A stretch of DNA of 64,000 nt from Prevotella sp. (GTDB taxonomy: Bacteria > Bacteroidota > Bacteroidia > Bacteroidales > Bacteroidaceae): the NCBI GenBank assembly GCA_017651265.1, contig JAGCDO010000066.1, positions 1 to 64,000 of the forward strand, written 5' to 3'. Positions 1-7,614 of the stretch are shown here, piece by piece; within the stretch, counting starts at the first letter, position 1; each line of letters begins with the position of its first letter. The translations under genes were made by a program, and so were the position numbers. Below the pieces are notes generated by a model, which worked only from the letters and a program-made list of their open reading frames with translations, did no database searches and was not told the origin of the DNA.

Positions 1-660
1 GTCAACCAAGGTGGCGCAAACGTAGTTGTACTTGGTGAACCACTGCTTAAACGTCTCATAGTCATCGCCCAGATCCTCTTTCCACAGTTCGATATACTGG
101 TAGATACATTCCTTCAGGTGGTGTCCGTTGAGGAAGATCAGCTCGCAGGGCATGATAATCAGACCTTTAGTAGGGTCGCCATTGAAGGTCTTGAAACGTC
201 GGTAGAGCAACTTCACCAACTTACCAGGATAGCTGCTGGCAGGCTTGTCAGTGAGCTTGCAAGTATCGTTAAAGGCAATACCCGCCTCAGTGGTGTTTGA
301 GATCACAAAGCGAATCTCTGGCTGTTCAGCCAGTGCCATGAAGGCTGCGTTCTGCGAGTAGGGGTTCAGCGCCCTGCTGATAACATCGATGCGTTCGAGG
401 GTGTTCACGGCCTCACCGTTGATTCGTCCTTGCAGGTTCACATGGTACAGGCAGTCCTGCCCGTTCAGCCAATCTACCATTCCTTTCTCTATCGGCTGCA
501 CCACCACGACACTTCCGTTGAAGTTCGTCTTCGCATCCATGTTCCAGATGATCCAGTCAACAAAGGCGCGAAGGAAATTTCCTTCGCCAAACTGAATGAT
601 CTTTTCAGGCATCACGCTCTTAGGCGCGGTATGTTTGTTTAATGCTTGTAATTGTTTCAT
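1..660 (-). CDS. uxaB: Tagaturonate reductase (altronate oxidoreductase), 5' part only
   Basis: Open frame of 220 codons read leftward from an ATG at 658-660 and running off the window edge, so only the N-terminal part is present. The product begins MKQLQALNKHTAPKSVMPEK and carries the motif IQFGEGNFLRAFVDW near residues 22-36, the NAD-binding signature of the UxaB/mannitol dehydrogenase family. SNTTEAGI and MPCELIFLNGH further on also fit the family. UxaB interconverts D-tagaturonate and D-altronate with NAD(H) in hexuronate use, which is what pectin-degrading Prevotella need. Other polyol dehydrogenases of the same family are possible but the N-terminal motif favours UxaB. The rest of the operon is outside the window. 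Confidence 0.85.
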   Translation of the reverse strand, partial: MKQLQALNKHTAPKSVMPEKIIQFGEGNFLRAFVDWIIWNMDAKTNFNGSVVVVQPIEKGMVDWLNGQDCLYHVNLQGRINGEAVNTLERIDVISRALNPYSQNAAFMALAEQPEIRFVISNTTEAGIAFNDTCKLTDKPASSYPGKLVKLLYRRFKTFNGDPTKGLIIMPCELIFLNGHHLKECIYQYIELWKEDLGDDYETFKQWFTKYNYVCATLVD

Positions 661-716
661 GATTAATGATAACCTCTCGGTTGTTACAATATATAATCAA
701 ATTTGATTTCAGGATA

Positions 717-724
717 CAAAGATA
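717..724 (-). promoter_or_regulatory. -7 element of the uxaB promoter
   Basis: The minus strand reads TATCTTTG here, a perfect Bacteroidota TAnnTTTG -7 box about 57 bases upstream of the uxaB ATG. No convincing -33 TTTG is seen at the expected distance, so the assignment rests on the -7 box and position alone. Confidence 0.5.
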
Positions 725-796
725 CTCATAATTCCGCAAATATCCATCACTTTGCCAATAAAAATGAGTGGAGTAGGTAAAAATAGACATTTTTCT

Positions 797-826
797 TTTG
801 TATTCCAAATCTTTTTCGTACCTTTG
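797..826 (+). promoter_or_regulatory. Promoter of the 996-2244 gene pair
   Basis: TTTG at 797-800 and TACCTTTG at 819-826 are separated by 18 bases, matching the Bacteroidota housekeeping promoter. Transcription would start near 832, giving a leader of about 160 bases before the ATG at 996. It is divergent from uxaB. Confidence 0.7.
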
Positions 827-871
827 TATGCTGAAAGACATATTCGGAAAACACCGAACAATGCTTTATAA

Positions 872-957
872 GGACTATCCGTATAGTCCCTATCCTATAA
901 ATAGGGACTTATAGTCATAGATGAGACCTATTTTGGATAGGTCTCGACATCTATGAC
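872..957 (+). promoter_or_regulatory. Structured mRNA leader with overlapping hairpins
   Basis: Three inverted repeats lie in the predicted 5' leader. Hairpin 1 pairs GGACTAT (872-878) with ATAGTCC (883-889). Hairpin 2 pairs AGTCCCTAT (885-893) with ATAGGGACT (901-909). Hairpins 1 and 2 share bases 885-889, so they cannot form together. Hairpin 3 is long: GTCATAGAT (914-922) pairs with ATCTATGAC (949-957), and inside it GAGACCTAT (923-931) pairs with ATAGGTCTC (937-945). The exclusive stems suggest a switch or attenuator; no known riboswitch class was recognised. A DNA-level role of the palindromes is an alternative. Confidence 0.55.
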
Positions 958-995
958 ATCTTTAGTGAATAAATCTATATATATGAATAAGGCAT

Positions 996-1832
996 ATGAA
1001 TAAAACAGACATCGTGATGGGCGCAACGAGCGCCAGGAGTTACAGTCGTCATTGGAGAGCCAAACGACTGTCATGGAACGCTATCGGTAAAATCCGATAC
1101 TTGTTCGATGGGGCAGTGGAGTATATGGATCCTGTAACACTCTGCTACCCGCAGGTGAAGTTCAACGAGTTGCGCAAGGCACTCGGTTTCAAACAGGATT
1201 CTGAACTCACCTCACTAGTGGAGCAGTCGGATTGCTTTCGTATTGTTCGTGATAGAGAGACAGGGCAGATGGCGGCCTTTATGACACCGTTAGTGCCCGA
1301 TAGGTTCAAACCAACCGGTAGTCAGGAGATCATAGAACCTTCCATTAACCATGCTATCTTTGATTGCAAGGTCAATGCGCTTGTGACCACTAACGATCAT
1401 GACAGGATAGCGGAAAACCTTTGTGCCCACAAAAACGGTATCAACATGAAGATACTTTTAGCAGGTAACGTACCCCAATTCCATGTGAAGCCCAATGATG
1501 AGGCTGTCAAGCGCATCAGCGACGGACTACAGAATTTGTTCTGCAATCCAGAACTTCAACAGTATTATTTTGGCGAATTCCTTTATCACTACCAGCACAA
1601 GTATAAAGTCGATCTGAATGAGGCAGAAAGAGTGCTGATAACGTATCTCGTGCTGCATCTGACGAAGCACATGGCTTGTCGGGTGGGTATTGAGAACTGG
1701 CCCAGCGAGGCTATTGCCAAGTGGGTGAAGAACTACTTCGGGCCGAAAAAGCTTGCATACGTGATTACAGATGCACATCATATTTGGGAAAAACAACAAA
1801 ACAACAATCAATATGAGCAAAATCAATTCTAA
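996..1832 (+). CDS. Hypothetical protein, 278 aa
   Basis: The ATG at 996 follows the structured leader. The product is soluble-looking, with no signal peptide or membrane segment, and has a basic N-terminus (SARSYSRHWRAKRLSW). I do not recognise a family. The C-terminal third contains FLYHYQHKYKVDLNEAERVL followed by a hydrophobic/His-containing helix (LVLHLTKHM) and ends in a Gln/Asn-rich tail (KQQNNNQYEQNQF). The next gene starts inside its last codons (ATG at 1813), so the two are probably translationally coupled. A short frame ATG at 983 encoding MNKAYE overlaps the start; it may be chance. No function is proposed. Confidence 0.75.
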   Translation: MNKTDIVMGATSARSYSRHWRAKRLSWNAIGKIRYLFDGAVEYMDPVTLCYPQVKFNELRKALGFKQDSELTSLVEQSDCFRIVRDRETGQMAAFMTPLVPDRFKPTGSQEIIEPSINHAIFDCKVNALVTTNDHDRIAENLCAHKNGINMKILLAGNVPQFHVKPNDEAVKRISDGLQNLFCNPELQQYYFGEFLYHYQHKYKVDLNEAERVLITYLVLHLTKHMACRVGIENWPSEAIAKWVKNYFGPKKLAYVITDAHHIWEKQQNNNQYEQNQF

Positions 1833-2244
1833 GGATGTACCTAATGGTTATCCACTTTGTGTGGTAGTTGACTGTTCTGTAGCTAATCATTGCCTACGCC
1901 AGATGGCGATGCAGGTGCTTACGAAGAAGAACCACCTTGTCACCATCGTTAACCCTCTCCGTACGAAACCCTCGGAACGGTGCGAATACTATCGTTCTGA
2001 CGAAGTACAGCAGTATGCCCGTGGCTTTACAGCCATGAAGGCACAGATGCTACCGGGCCAATACAAAACGTTTATGTATAAGTTGGTACAGTACTTCGGA
2101 CGCACCAGATACTTTGAGTATAGGCGCGGCAAGCTTCTTTGCTCTCCAAAGGATATTGCAGTAATACGTAATGTACTCGACGAGCTGGGACTTTCCCACC
2201 TTGAATTCGATGCTTACGAGCAGCATTACTGCTGGAATGACTGA
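1813..2244 (+). CDS. DUF6078-like protein, 143 aa
   Basis: The start is taken at the ATG at 1813 (MSKINSKDVPNGYPLC), which overlaps the end of the upstream gene by 20 bases. The upstream in-frame ATG at 1771 lies deep in that gene and is less likely. The layout VPNGYPLC...DCSVANHCLRQMA, then IVNP, a cysteine, YYRSDEVQQYARG and a C-terminal helical part (LVQYFGRTRYFEYRRGK) matches my memory of the Bacteroidota family DUF6078. Cysteines in a C-x8-9-C-x7-C-like pattern at the N-terminus hint at a small metal-binding or structural site, which is inference. The 22 bp repeat array begins essentially at its stop codon. Confidence 0.72.
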   Translation: MSKINSKDVPNGYPLCVVVDCSVANHCLRQMAMQVLTKKNHLVTIVNPLRTKPSERCEYYRSDEVQQYARGFTAMKAQMLPGQYKTFMYKLVQYFGRTRYFEYRRGKLLCSPKDIAVIRNVLDELGLSHLEFDAYEQHYCWND

Positions 2245-2337
2245 GTACATGGCGTTCTGTACTGCAGTACATACGTCACTGTACTGTAGTACACACGTCA
2301 CTGTACTGTAGTACATATATCGGTGTACAATCCTTAT
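2236..2337. repeat. 22 bp-phased palindrome array A
   Basis: TGTACTGCAGTACA at 2258-2271 is a perfect 14 bp palindrome. TGTACTGTAGTACA follows at 2280-2293 and 2302-2315, exactly 22 bp apart, with 8-base spacers TACGTCAC and CACGTCAC. In the same phase a half unit AGTACA lies at 2244-2249 and another TGTACA at 2324-2329. The array therefore covers about five phases, with complete palindromes in the middle three. It sits between the DUF6078-like gene and the mazG promoter. Confidence 0.9.
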
Positions 2338-2360
2338 CATGATATTTTTCGATACATTTA

Positions 2361-2392
2361 TTTGGTTATATCCAAAATAATTGCGACATTTG
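2361..2392 (+). promoter_or_regulatory. mazG promoter
   Basis: TTTG at 2361-2364 and GACATTTG at 2385-2392 (one mismatch to TAnnTTTG) are 20 bases apart. The start would be near 2398, which rules out the upstream in-frame ATG at 2323 and supports the ATG at 2410. Confidence 0.6.
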
Positions 2393-2409
2393 CATGGAAT
2401 AAAACAAGA

Positions 2410-3267
2410 ATGATGCATACAAGAGAAGAGAAACTGGAGGCTTTCGGTAGGTTACTGGATGTGTTGGACCAGCTGCGGGAGAAATGTCCGTGGGATAAGA
2501 AACAGACCAATGAGAGTCTGAGGCCCAATACGATAGAGGAGACCTTTGAACTGTGCGACGCCTTGATGAAGAACGATACCAAGGGGATTAGTAAGGAACT
2601 GGGTGACGTGCTGATGCACGTGCTGTTCTATGCAAAGATCGGTTCTGAGACAGATGATTTCGATATCGCTGACGTGTGCAACACGCAGGCCGACAAGCTG
2701 ATCTTCCGTCATCCGCATATCTATGATCCTTCACAGGTGGGACAGAAGGAACCGCTGCCGCTGGATGATCCGCGCTTTCAGGAGAAAGTGGAACGTCCTG
2801 ATGTGAAGACCGCTGAGCAGGTGCTGCAGAACTGGGAGCAGATCAAGCTCAAGGAGAAGGACGGAAACAAAAGCGTGCTCAGTGGCGTACCTGATGCACT
2901 GCCGAGTCTGATCAAGGCCTACCGCATACAGGACAAAGCCCGAAATGTGGGGTTCGACTGGAAGGAGAAGCGCGACGTGTGGAAGAAGGTGCGCGAGGAA
3001 CTGGATGAGCTGGAGGTGGAGCTGAACAAGGAGGATAAGGAACGCTCCACCAATGAGCTGGGCGATTTCCTCTTCTCGGTGATCAATGCAGCACGGCTGT
3101 ATAAGCTGAATCCCGACAACGCCCTGGAGCGCACGAACCAGAAATTCATCCACCGTTTCAACTACGTGGAGGAGCATTCCATCAAAATGGGCAAACCCTT
3201 AACGGAAATGACGCTGGAGGAAATGGATGCGCTGTGGGAAGAAGCGAAAAGGAGCCTCACCCCCTAA
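2410..3267 (+). CDS. mazG: Nucleoside triphosphate pyrophosphohydrolase MazG
   Basis: The ATG at 2410 gives 285 aa; an earlier in-frame ATG at 2323 precedes the predicted promoter and would add a non-conserved extension. The product has two MazG repeats. The first has LREKCPWDKKQTNESLRPNT and the metal-binding helix EETFELCDAL followed by KELGDVLMHVLF. The second has VREELDELEVEL and NELGDFLFSVINAARL. MazG hydrolyses NTPs and dNTPs to monophosphates plus pyrophosphate, a cytoplasmic house-cleaning and stress-response role. Length is close to the E. coli enzyme (263 aa). It stands alone in the sense of having its own promoter and repeats on both sides. Confidence 0.95.
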   Translation: MMHTREEKLEAFGRLLDVLDQLREKCPWDKKQTNESLRPNTIEETFELCDALMKNDTKGISKELGDVLMHVLFYAKIGSETDDFDIADVCNTQADKLIFRHPHIYDPSQVGQKEPLPLDDPRFQEKVERPDVKTAEQVLQNWEQIKLKEKDGNKSVLSGVPDALPSLIKAYRIQDKARNVGFDWKEKRDVWKKVREELDELEVELNKEDKERSTNELGDFLFSVINAARLYKLNPDNALERTNQKFIHRFNYVEEHSIKMGKPLTEMTLEEMDALWEEAKRSLTP

Positions 3268-3584
3268 CCCCCTCTCCAAGGGGCGAGGGGGAAGTTTCGA
3301 GGAAGGAGGAAGGACGAAGGAGGAAGGAGATGTGATTTGTGGAGTGAGGAGTGAGGAGTGTGGAATGAGAATAGAATCATGCGCAAAGGCACTGGCGTAA
3401 GCCGAAAAGAAGCCACGCCAGGGCTTTGATGCCCTGAGCGTACCTTAATGAACGAGCGACGAGTAGGAGCGGTTGAGCCTCCCCATATAGGGGGAGGATG
3501 GGAGAGGGTGGATGTTTCTTTTGCCTCTTTTCTTTGCGCCAAAGAAAAAGAGGGAGTAAGAGGAAATGAAATAAAAAGTAATAT
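3268..3584. repeat. Repeat-rich intergenic region
   Basis: 317 bases without a credible gene. Directly after the mazG stop is a C-rich/G-rich inverted repeat (CCCCCTC 3268-3274 with GAGGGGG 3285-3291). Heptamer repeats follow: about four copies of GAGGAAG (3299-3326) and three of GTGAGGA (about 3341-3363). Three more hairpins lie downstream: CTGGCGT with ACGCCAG near 3390-3420, CCTCCCC with GGGGAGG (3478-3497), and a near-perfect 13 bp stem 3524-3553 whose strands are CCTCTTTTCTTTG and CAAAGAAAAAGAGG. Such mixtures look like eroded intergenic repeats. The last hairpin may act as a terminator but lacks a clear T run. Confidence 0.6.
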
Positions 3585-4151
3585 ATGAAAAGATTAATTT
3601 ATGTATTTGCAACCCTGCTGACACTGACCTGGGTGTCTTCGTGCAAGGAGCAGAAGAAACCCGAGCCAGAGGTGGAGAACGACTCAACGTTCGTGGAGAT
3701 CGACTCGGTGGAAGACGTGAGCATCTACGGTCGTTGCGGTGACGGAACAGCCATGCATACGCTGGAACTGATTACCGACCAAGGTGATACGCTGTATATC
3801 GGTGTGAACGAGGACTCGGTGTCTAATGTGAAAGGCGGCATGGGCGTAGGCGACAGGATGGCTGTGACACTGGAATCGGAGGCTACCAACGATGAGCCGG
3901 CCAAGGCACGCGTGGTGGTGAACCTGACCACCCTGTTGGGTAAATGGGTGAGTCTGGATAAGTCGTTCGAGATTCAGGAAGGCGGCGTGGTGGTTTCGAA
4001 TATCACAGAGCCGAAACCGTTGGTCGACTGGAAGATCTGCAACGGACGACTGGTTCTCTCTTCCGACACGTTCAGCATCTATGAGCTGGGCGCAGATAGT
4101 CTGTTCTTGGAGAACGAACGGGGTATCTATGCCTATAAACGACTCAAGTAA
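3585..4151 (+). CDS. Lipocalin-like lipoprotein, 188 aa
   Basis: The N-terminus MKRLIYVFATLLTLTWVSSC is a lipoprotein signal peptide with lipobox VSSC, so the mature protein starts at Cys20 and should be anchored in the envelope. The middle is beta-rich (IYGRCGDGTAMHTLELI, GDTLYIGVNEDS). The C-terminal part begins with LLGKWVSLDKSFEIQEGG, typical of Bacteroidota lipocalin-like domains, and ends IYAYKRLK. Ligand unknown. Its stop codon overlaps the next start by one base (TAATG), so it is probably cotranscribed with ribonuclease Z. Confidence 0.8.
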   Translation: MKRLIYVFATLLTLTWVSSCKEQKKPEPEVENDSTFVEIDSVEDVSIYGRCGDGTAMHTLELITDQGDTLYIGVNEDSVSNVKGGMGVGDRMAVTLESEATNDEPAKARVVVNLTTLLGKWVSLDKSFEIQEGGVVVSNITEPKPLVDWKICNGRLVLSSDTFSIYELGADSLFLENERGIYAYKRLK

Positions 4152-5065
4152 TGCAGCCGTTCAGAGTATATATCCTTGGTTGTGGGAGTGCCTTACCAAC
4201 TCCTAAACACATGGCCACATCGCAGGTGGTGGAGGTGCGCGACAAGCAGTTCATGATCGACTGCGGTGAAGGTACTCAGATACAGCTGCGGCGCTCACAC
4301 ATCAACTTCAACCGCTTACATGCCGTGTTCATCTCACATCTGCATGGTGATCACTGCTTCGGACTGATTGGTATGATCAGTACCTTTGGTATGCTGGGAC
4401 GAACGGCTCCCTTGCATGTCTATGCACCTGGGGAACTGGAACCGATGCTGAAGGCGCAGATGGATATGTTCTGCAACGGACTGGAGTATGAGGTGGTGTT
4501 CCATGCCGTGGATACAACGCTTCAGCAGGTGATCTACGAGGATAAGAGTGTGACCGTTGAGACCATTCCGCTTGAGCACCGCGTGCCCTGCTGCGGTTTC
4601 CTGTTCCGTGAAAAACCCACACTGCCCCATATCCGTCGTGACATGATCGACTACCTGCAGATTCCTATCAGTCAGATCAACAACATCAAGGCAGGTGCCG
4701 GATGGGTGAAAGAGGATGGGGAAGAGGTGCCGCATGAACGACTGGTTACGCCGGCTGATCCGCCTCGTGCCTATGCCTTCTGCAGTGATACACGTTATAT
4801 GCCAGAGTTATATAAGGTGGTACAGGGTGTTGACTTGCTCTATCATGAGAGTACGTACTGTGAAGACAGGGCCGACCGTGCCGAACTCTACCACCATAGT
4901 ACGGCGGCTCAGGCGGCCACCGTGGCCCTGAAAGCGAATGTGAAGAAACTCATTTTGGGACATTATTCAGCAAGATATAACGATGAACAGCAGATTGTGA
5001 ACGAAGCACGAAAGGTGTTCCCGGAATCGTATCTGACAGCCGAAAATGACGTATTTGAGCTGTGA
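4151..5065 (+). CDS. rnz: Ribonuclease Z
   Basis: 304 aa, the usual length of the short RNase Z form. It opens with YILGCGSALPTPKHMATSQ, then has the metallo-beta-lactamase motif SHLHGDHCFGL with the zinc-binding histidines. The substrate-gripping flexible-arm region follows and further metal ligands appear in FCSDTRYMPEL and LILGHYSARY. It cleaves tRNA precursors after the discriminator base to remove 3' trailers, in the cytoplasm. The start overlaps the upstream lipoprotein stop. Confidence 0.95.
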   Translation: MQPFRVYILGCGSALPTPKHMATSQVVEVRDKQFMIDCGEGTQIQLRRSHINFNRLHAVFISHLHGDHCFGLIGMISTFGMLGRTAPLHVYAPGELEPMLKAQMDMFCNGLEYEVVFHAVDTTLQQVIYEDKSVTVETIPLEHRVPCCGFLFREKPTLPHIRRDMIDYLQIPISQINNIKAGAGWVKEDGEEVPHERLVTPADPPRAYAFCSDTRYMPELYKVVQGVDLLYHESTYCEDRADRAELYHHSTAAQAATVALKANVKKLILGHYSARYNDEQQIVNEARKVFPESYLTAENDVFEL

Positions 5066-5120
5066 TGACTGTTAAAATCTTCTATTTTCTACAATTTTCT
5101 AAAAGAAAATGGTAAAAAAT

Positions 5121-5152
5121 GTTGCTGGATTCACAAAAACAATGTATATTTG
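5121..5152 (+). promoter_or_regulatory. Promoter of the 5171-8541 operon
   Basis: GTTG at 5121-5124 and TATATTTG at 5145-5152 are separated by 20 bases. A palindrome AAGCGCTT sits at 5163-5170, just before the ATG at 5171, where it could be an operator or a leader hairpin. Confidence 0.7.
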
Positions 5153-5170
5153 CACAAAATATAAGCGCTT

Positions 5171-5479
5171 ATGAATAAAAGATTACTCATGATCACCCTT
5201 GCTGCAGCTCTGGTATTCGGCGTACCAGTGAGCATCATGGCGAACACTTCCATAGAGATCATAGAGCAGGAAATCGTTCAGCCGACTGTTGTGCTGCAGG
5301 GCAACACCCTGCATGTGAACAACGCCAGCGGACAGATGCTTTATATCTATAATGTGGCTGGTGTACGCGTCATGAGCGTGAAAGTAGAAGGTGCAGAAAA
5401 AAGCTTTGAGCTGAGCTTGCCGAAAGGTTGCTACATCGTAAAGGTGGGCAAGGTGGTTCGCAAAATCTCCGTCAAATAG
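5171..5479 (+). CDS. Small exported protein with a secretion-tail-like domain
   Basis: 102 aa. A signal peptide (MNKRLLMITLAAALVFGVPV, then SIMA) is followed by one compact beta domain. This reads VVLQGNTLHVNNASGQMLYI, YNVAGVRVMS and ends LPKGCYIVKVGKVVRKISVK. The pattern (Y-N-x-x-G, L-x-x-G-x-Y-I-V-K-V, basic end) is that of type IX secretion C-terminal sorting domains or the related DUF6383 tails. Here there is no passenger domain, which is odd: it may be a remnant or a free-standing tail protein. It is first in an apparent operon with an L,D-transpeptidase. Confidence 0.7.
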   Translation: MNKRLLMITLAAALVFGVPVSIMANTSIEIIEQEIVQPTVVLQGNTLHVNNASGQMLYIYNVAGVRVMSVKVEGAEKSFELSLPKGCYIVKVGKVVRKISVK

Positions 5480-5497
5480 TATTGGCCTACACTCACC

Positions 5498-7030
5498 GTG
5501 TATAGAAAACTCATACTATTTCTTGTCTTGGCATGTATGTTTATATCATGTCAGGAAAAACAAGAGAATCCCAATAAGGCTTTAACTTTAGACGCTTTCT
5601 CTGAGCTGAGAAAGTCGGCCTTTTGTGTGGATGCACAGACGGTGAAAAAACATTTGCGACAACTGGCAAGGGAAGACAGCGGGAAGATGGTGGCCGACCG
5701 CCAGACACGAAGTCATTACTTGAACGGCCGCCCTTTGCTCTGGATTGACAGAATGGGAATAGACCAGCGGGCTGATTCCCTGATGGCGTACCTGGAAAAG
5801 GTGGAAGAAGGCGGAATCTCTTCAGGGGTTTTCCGTCGCCGACAGCTTACCATCGACATGAACAGGGCGCATAACATGGAGATGGGTGACAGCGTGGCTG
5901 ATATCAACAGGGTGTTTGCCCGACTGGAGTATAACCTCACCAAAGCGTTCCTGCGATACTGCAGCGGTCAGCATTTCGGCTACCTGAATGCGGAATATGT
6001 GATGAACCACTGCGATGTAAAGGACAGCGACTCGGTGCGCGTGACATACTACCAGCTGTTTGACATCAAGGTGAAACATCCTGACGAGAACTTCTTCAGT
6101 AAGGCCATGCGGAAAATCCGGAACGACAGCGTGGCGCGTTTCCTCAAGGAAATACAGCCGAAGAATTCGCTCTATCCTGCGCTGTGCAAGCGTTTGAAGG
6201 AAGGAGGACTGTCGGAGGCGCAACGACTGACGACGATCTGTAACATCGAACGTAGCAGATGGTATCTGGAGGATGCGCCTGAGCAACATAAGAAATATGT
6301 ATTGGTGAATGTGCCTTCCTACCGACTGTTTGCCGTTTGTCCCGACTCTTCCATCTCGATGAGGGTGGGATGCGGCACCAAGAAGAGTAAGACACCTCTG
6401 CTCACCAGCAGAATACAGCGGATGGACCTGAACCCGAAATGGTTCGTGCCGCAGAGCATCGCCAAAGGCATTGTCTATAGTCATGGCTACCTGAAAAGGA
6501 ACAACATGTACATATACGACAAGAAGGAGGGGAAGCTCGATGCTACACGAGGTTCGTACAGTAGGATCATGGAAGGGAAACAGTATATCGTACAAGAGGG
6601 AGGACCGGGGAACTCGCTGGGAAGAATCATCTTCAGATTCCCGAACAACCACGCGGTATATCTGCACGACACGTCAACACCGTGGTTCTTCCAACGCTCG
6701 TTCAGAGCCGTGAGTCATGGCTGCGTACGCGTACAGGAGCCCTTCCGACTGGCGCAGTTCCTGCTGAAGGATCCTGATGAGGAGCTGCTGGAGAAGATCA
6801 AGTATTCCATGAGCGCCAATCTGACGGCGGAACAGAATGAAGATATCGATACCAGTTTGATGGTTGACAAGAGTATGTTGATTCACCAGGTGAAGGTAGA
6901 GCCGGAAATACCGCTCTTCATCACATACTATACGGTTTATCCCAATCAGGATGGGGTGCTGACAGAGTATCAGGACGTATATGGATACGACCGTGCGCTG
7001 AAGAAGCACTTAAAACCTTTTATTAATTAG
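5498..7030 (+). CDS. L,D-transpeptidase lipoprotein (YcbB/LdtD-like)
   Basis: The GTG start at 5498 gives MYRKLILFLVLACMFISC, a lipoprotein signal with lipobox; later ATGs would destroy it. The 510 aa product has a long N-terminal scaffold. The YkuD catalytic domain occupies about residues 265-420: YVLVNVPSYRLFAV, then HDTSTPWFFQ and SHGCVRV with the nucleophilic cysteine near residue 409. The family makes 3-3 peptidoglycan cross-links or attaches proteins to peptidoglycan in the periplasm. The following sigma factor gene starts 6 bases after the stop, so envelope stress control of the same operon is likely (inference). Confidence 0.88.
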   Translation: MYRKLILFLVLACMFISCQEKQENPNKALTLDAFSELRKSAFCVDAQTVKKHLRQLAREDSGKMVADRQTRSHYLNGRPLLWIDRMGIDQRADSLMAYLEKVEEGGISSGVFRRRQLTIDMNRAHNMEMGDSVADINRVFARLEYNLTKAFLRYCSGQHFGYLNAEYVMNHCDVKDSDSVRVTYYQLFDIKVKHPDENFFSKAMRKIRNDSVARFLKEIQPKNSLYPALCKRLKEGGLSEAQRLTTICNIERSRWYLEDAPEQHKKYVLVNVPSYRLFAVCPDSSISMRVGCGTKKSKTPLLTSRIQRMDLNPKWFVPQSIAKGIVYSHGYLKRNNMYIYDKKEGKLDATRGSYSRIMEGKQYIVQEGGPGNSLGRIIFRFPNNHAVYLHDTSTPWFFQRSFRAVSHGCVRVQEPFRLAQFLLKDPDEELLEKIKYSMSANLTAEQNEDIDTSLMVDKSMLIHQVKVEPEIPLFITYYTVYPNQDGVLTEYQDVYGYDRALKKHLKPFIN

Positions 7031-7036
7031 TAATGC

Positions 7037-7612
7037 ATGGCAAAGCAATACGATGAAAACGAGGTTATGAAGATGCTCGGCGAGCCTGAAAACCAGCGCC
7101 GCGCCTTCGGAATAATCGTACAGCAGTACACAGAGACGCTGTACTGGAAGATCCGTCGTATCGTGCTCGACCATGATGATGCGAATGATGTGCTGCAGAA
7201 TACGTTCCTGAAAGCGTGGAACAGCATAGGGGATTTCCAGAGTAAATCGAAAGTCTCTACGTGGCTTTACCGCATCGCTATCAATGAGAGTCTGGACCAT
7301 TTGCGCAAACAGCAGCACAAAATCAGTACGGATATGGATTTATCGGTGGCCAACCGACTGATGGCTGATGACTATTTCGATGGTGACGATGCGCAGGCTT
7401 TATTGCAGGAAGCAATCGCGGAACTGCCTGATGTACAGCGTACTGTGTTCACGCTGCGATACTATGACGAGATGAAATACAGCGAACTTTCCAAGCTCAC
7501 AGGAACAAGCGAAGGAGCGCTGAAAGCATCTTATCATATCGCAGTTAAAAAAATTTCTGAATATGTATTAAACCATTCCACCAATACAACGTCTAATAAA
7601 AAAACTATATAG
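7037..7612 (+). CDS. RNA polymerase sigma factor, ECF type
   Basis: 191 aa. Region 2 includes FGIIVQQYTETLYWKIRRIV, DANDVLQNTFLKAWN and VSTWLYRIAINESLDHLRK. Region 4 includes LPDVQRTVFTLRYYDEMKYS followed by an HTH (ELSKLTGTSEGALKASYHIA). Such factors direct RNA polymerase to envelope-stress promoters. The next gene, 2 bases later, encodes a one-TM protein that could be its anti-sigma factor. Confidence 0.93.
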   Translation: MAKQYDENEVMKMLGEPENQRRAFGIIVQQYTETLYWKIRRIVLDHDDANDVLQNTFLKAWNSIGDFQSKSKVSTWLYRIAINESLDHLRKQQHKISTDMDLSVANRLMADDYFDGDDAQALLQEAIAELPDVQRTVFTLRYYDEMKYSELSKLTGTSEGALKASYHIAVKKISEYVLNHSTNTTSNKKTI

Positions 7613-7614
7613 AA

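Noticed and set aside
661..995. A gene in the gap between uxaB and 996
   Set aside because: The only frame (620-841, minus) runs across the uxaB start and both promoters and looks random.
2323..2409. Longer mazG starting at 2323
   Set aside because: The extension overlaps array A and the promoter and is not MazG-like.
3264..3542. 92 aa Pro/Ser-rich minus-strand frame after mazG
   Set aside because: Low-complexity translation of intergenic repeats.
5822..6667. 281 aa antisense frame in the L,D-transpeptidase gene
   Set aside because: Composition and lack of any domain mark it as a shadow of the real gene.
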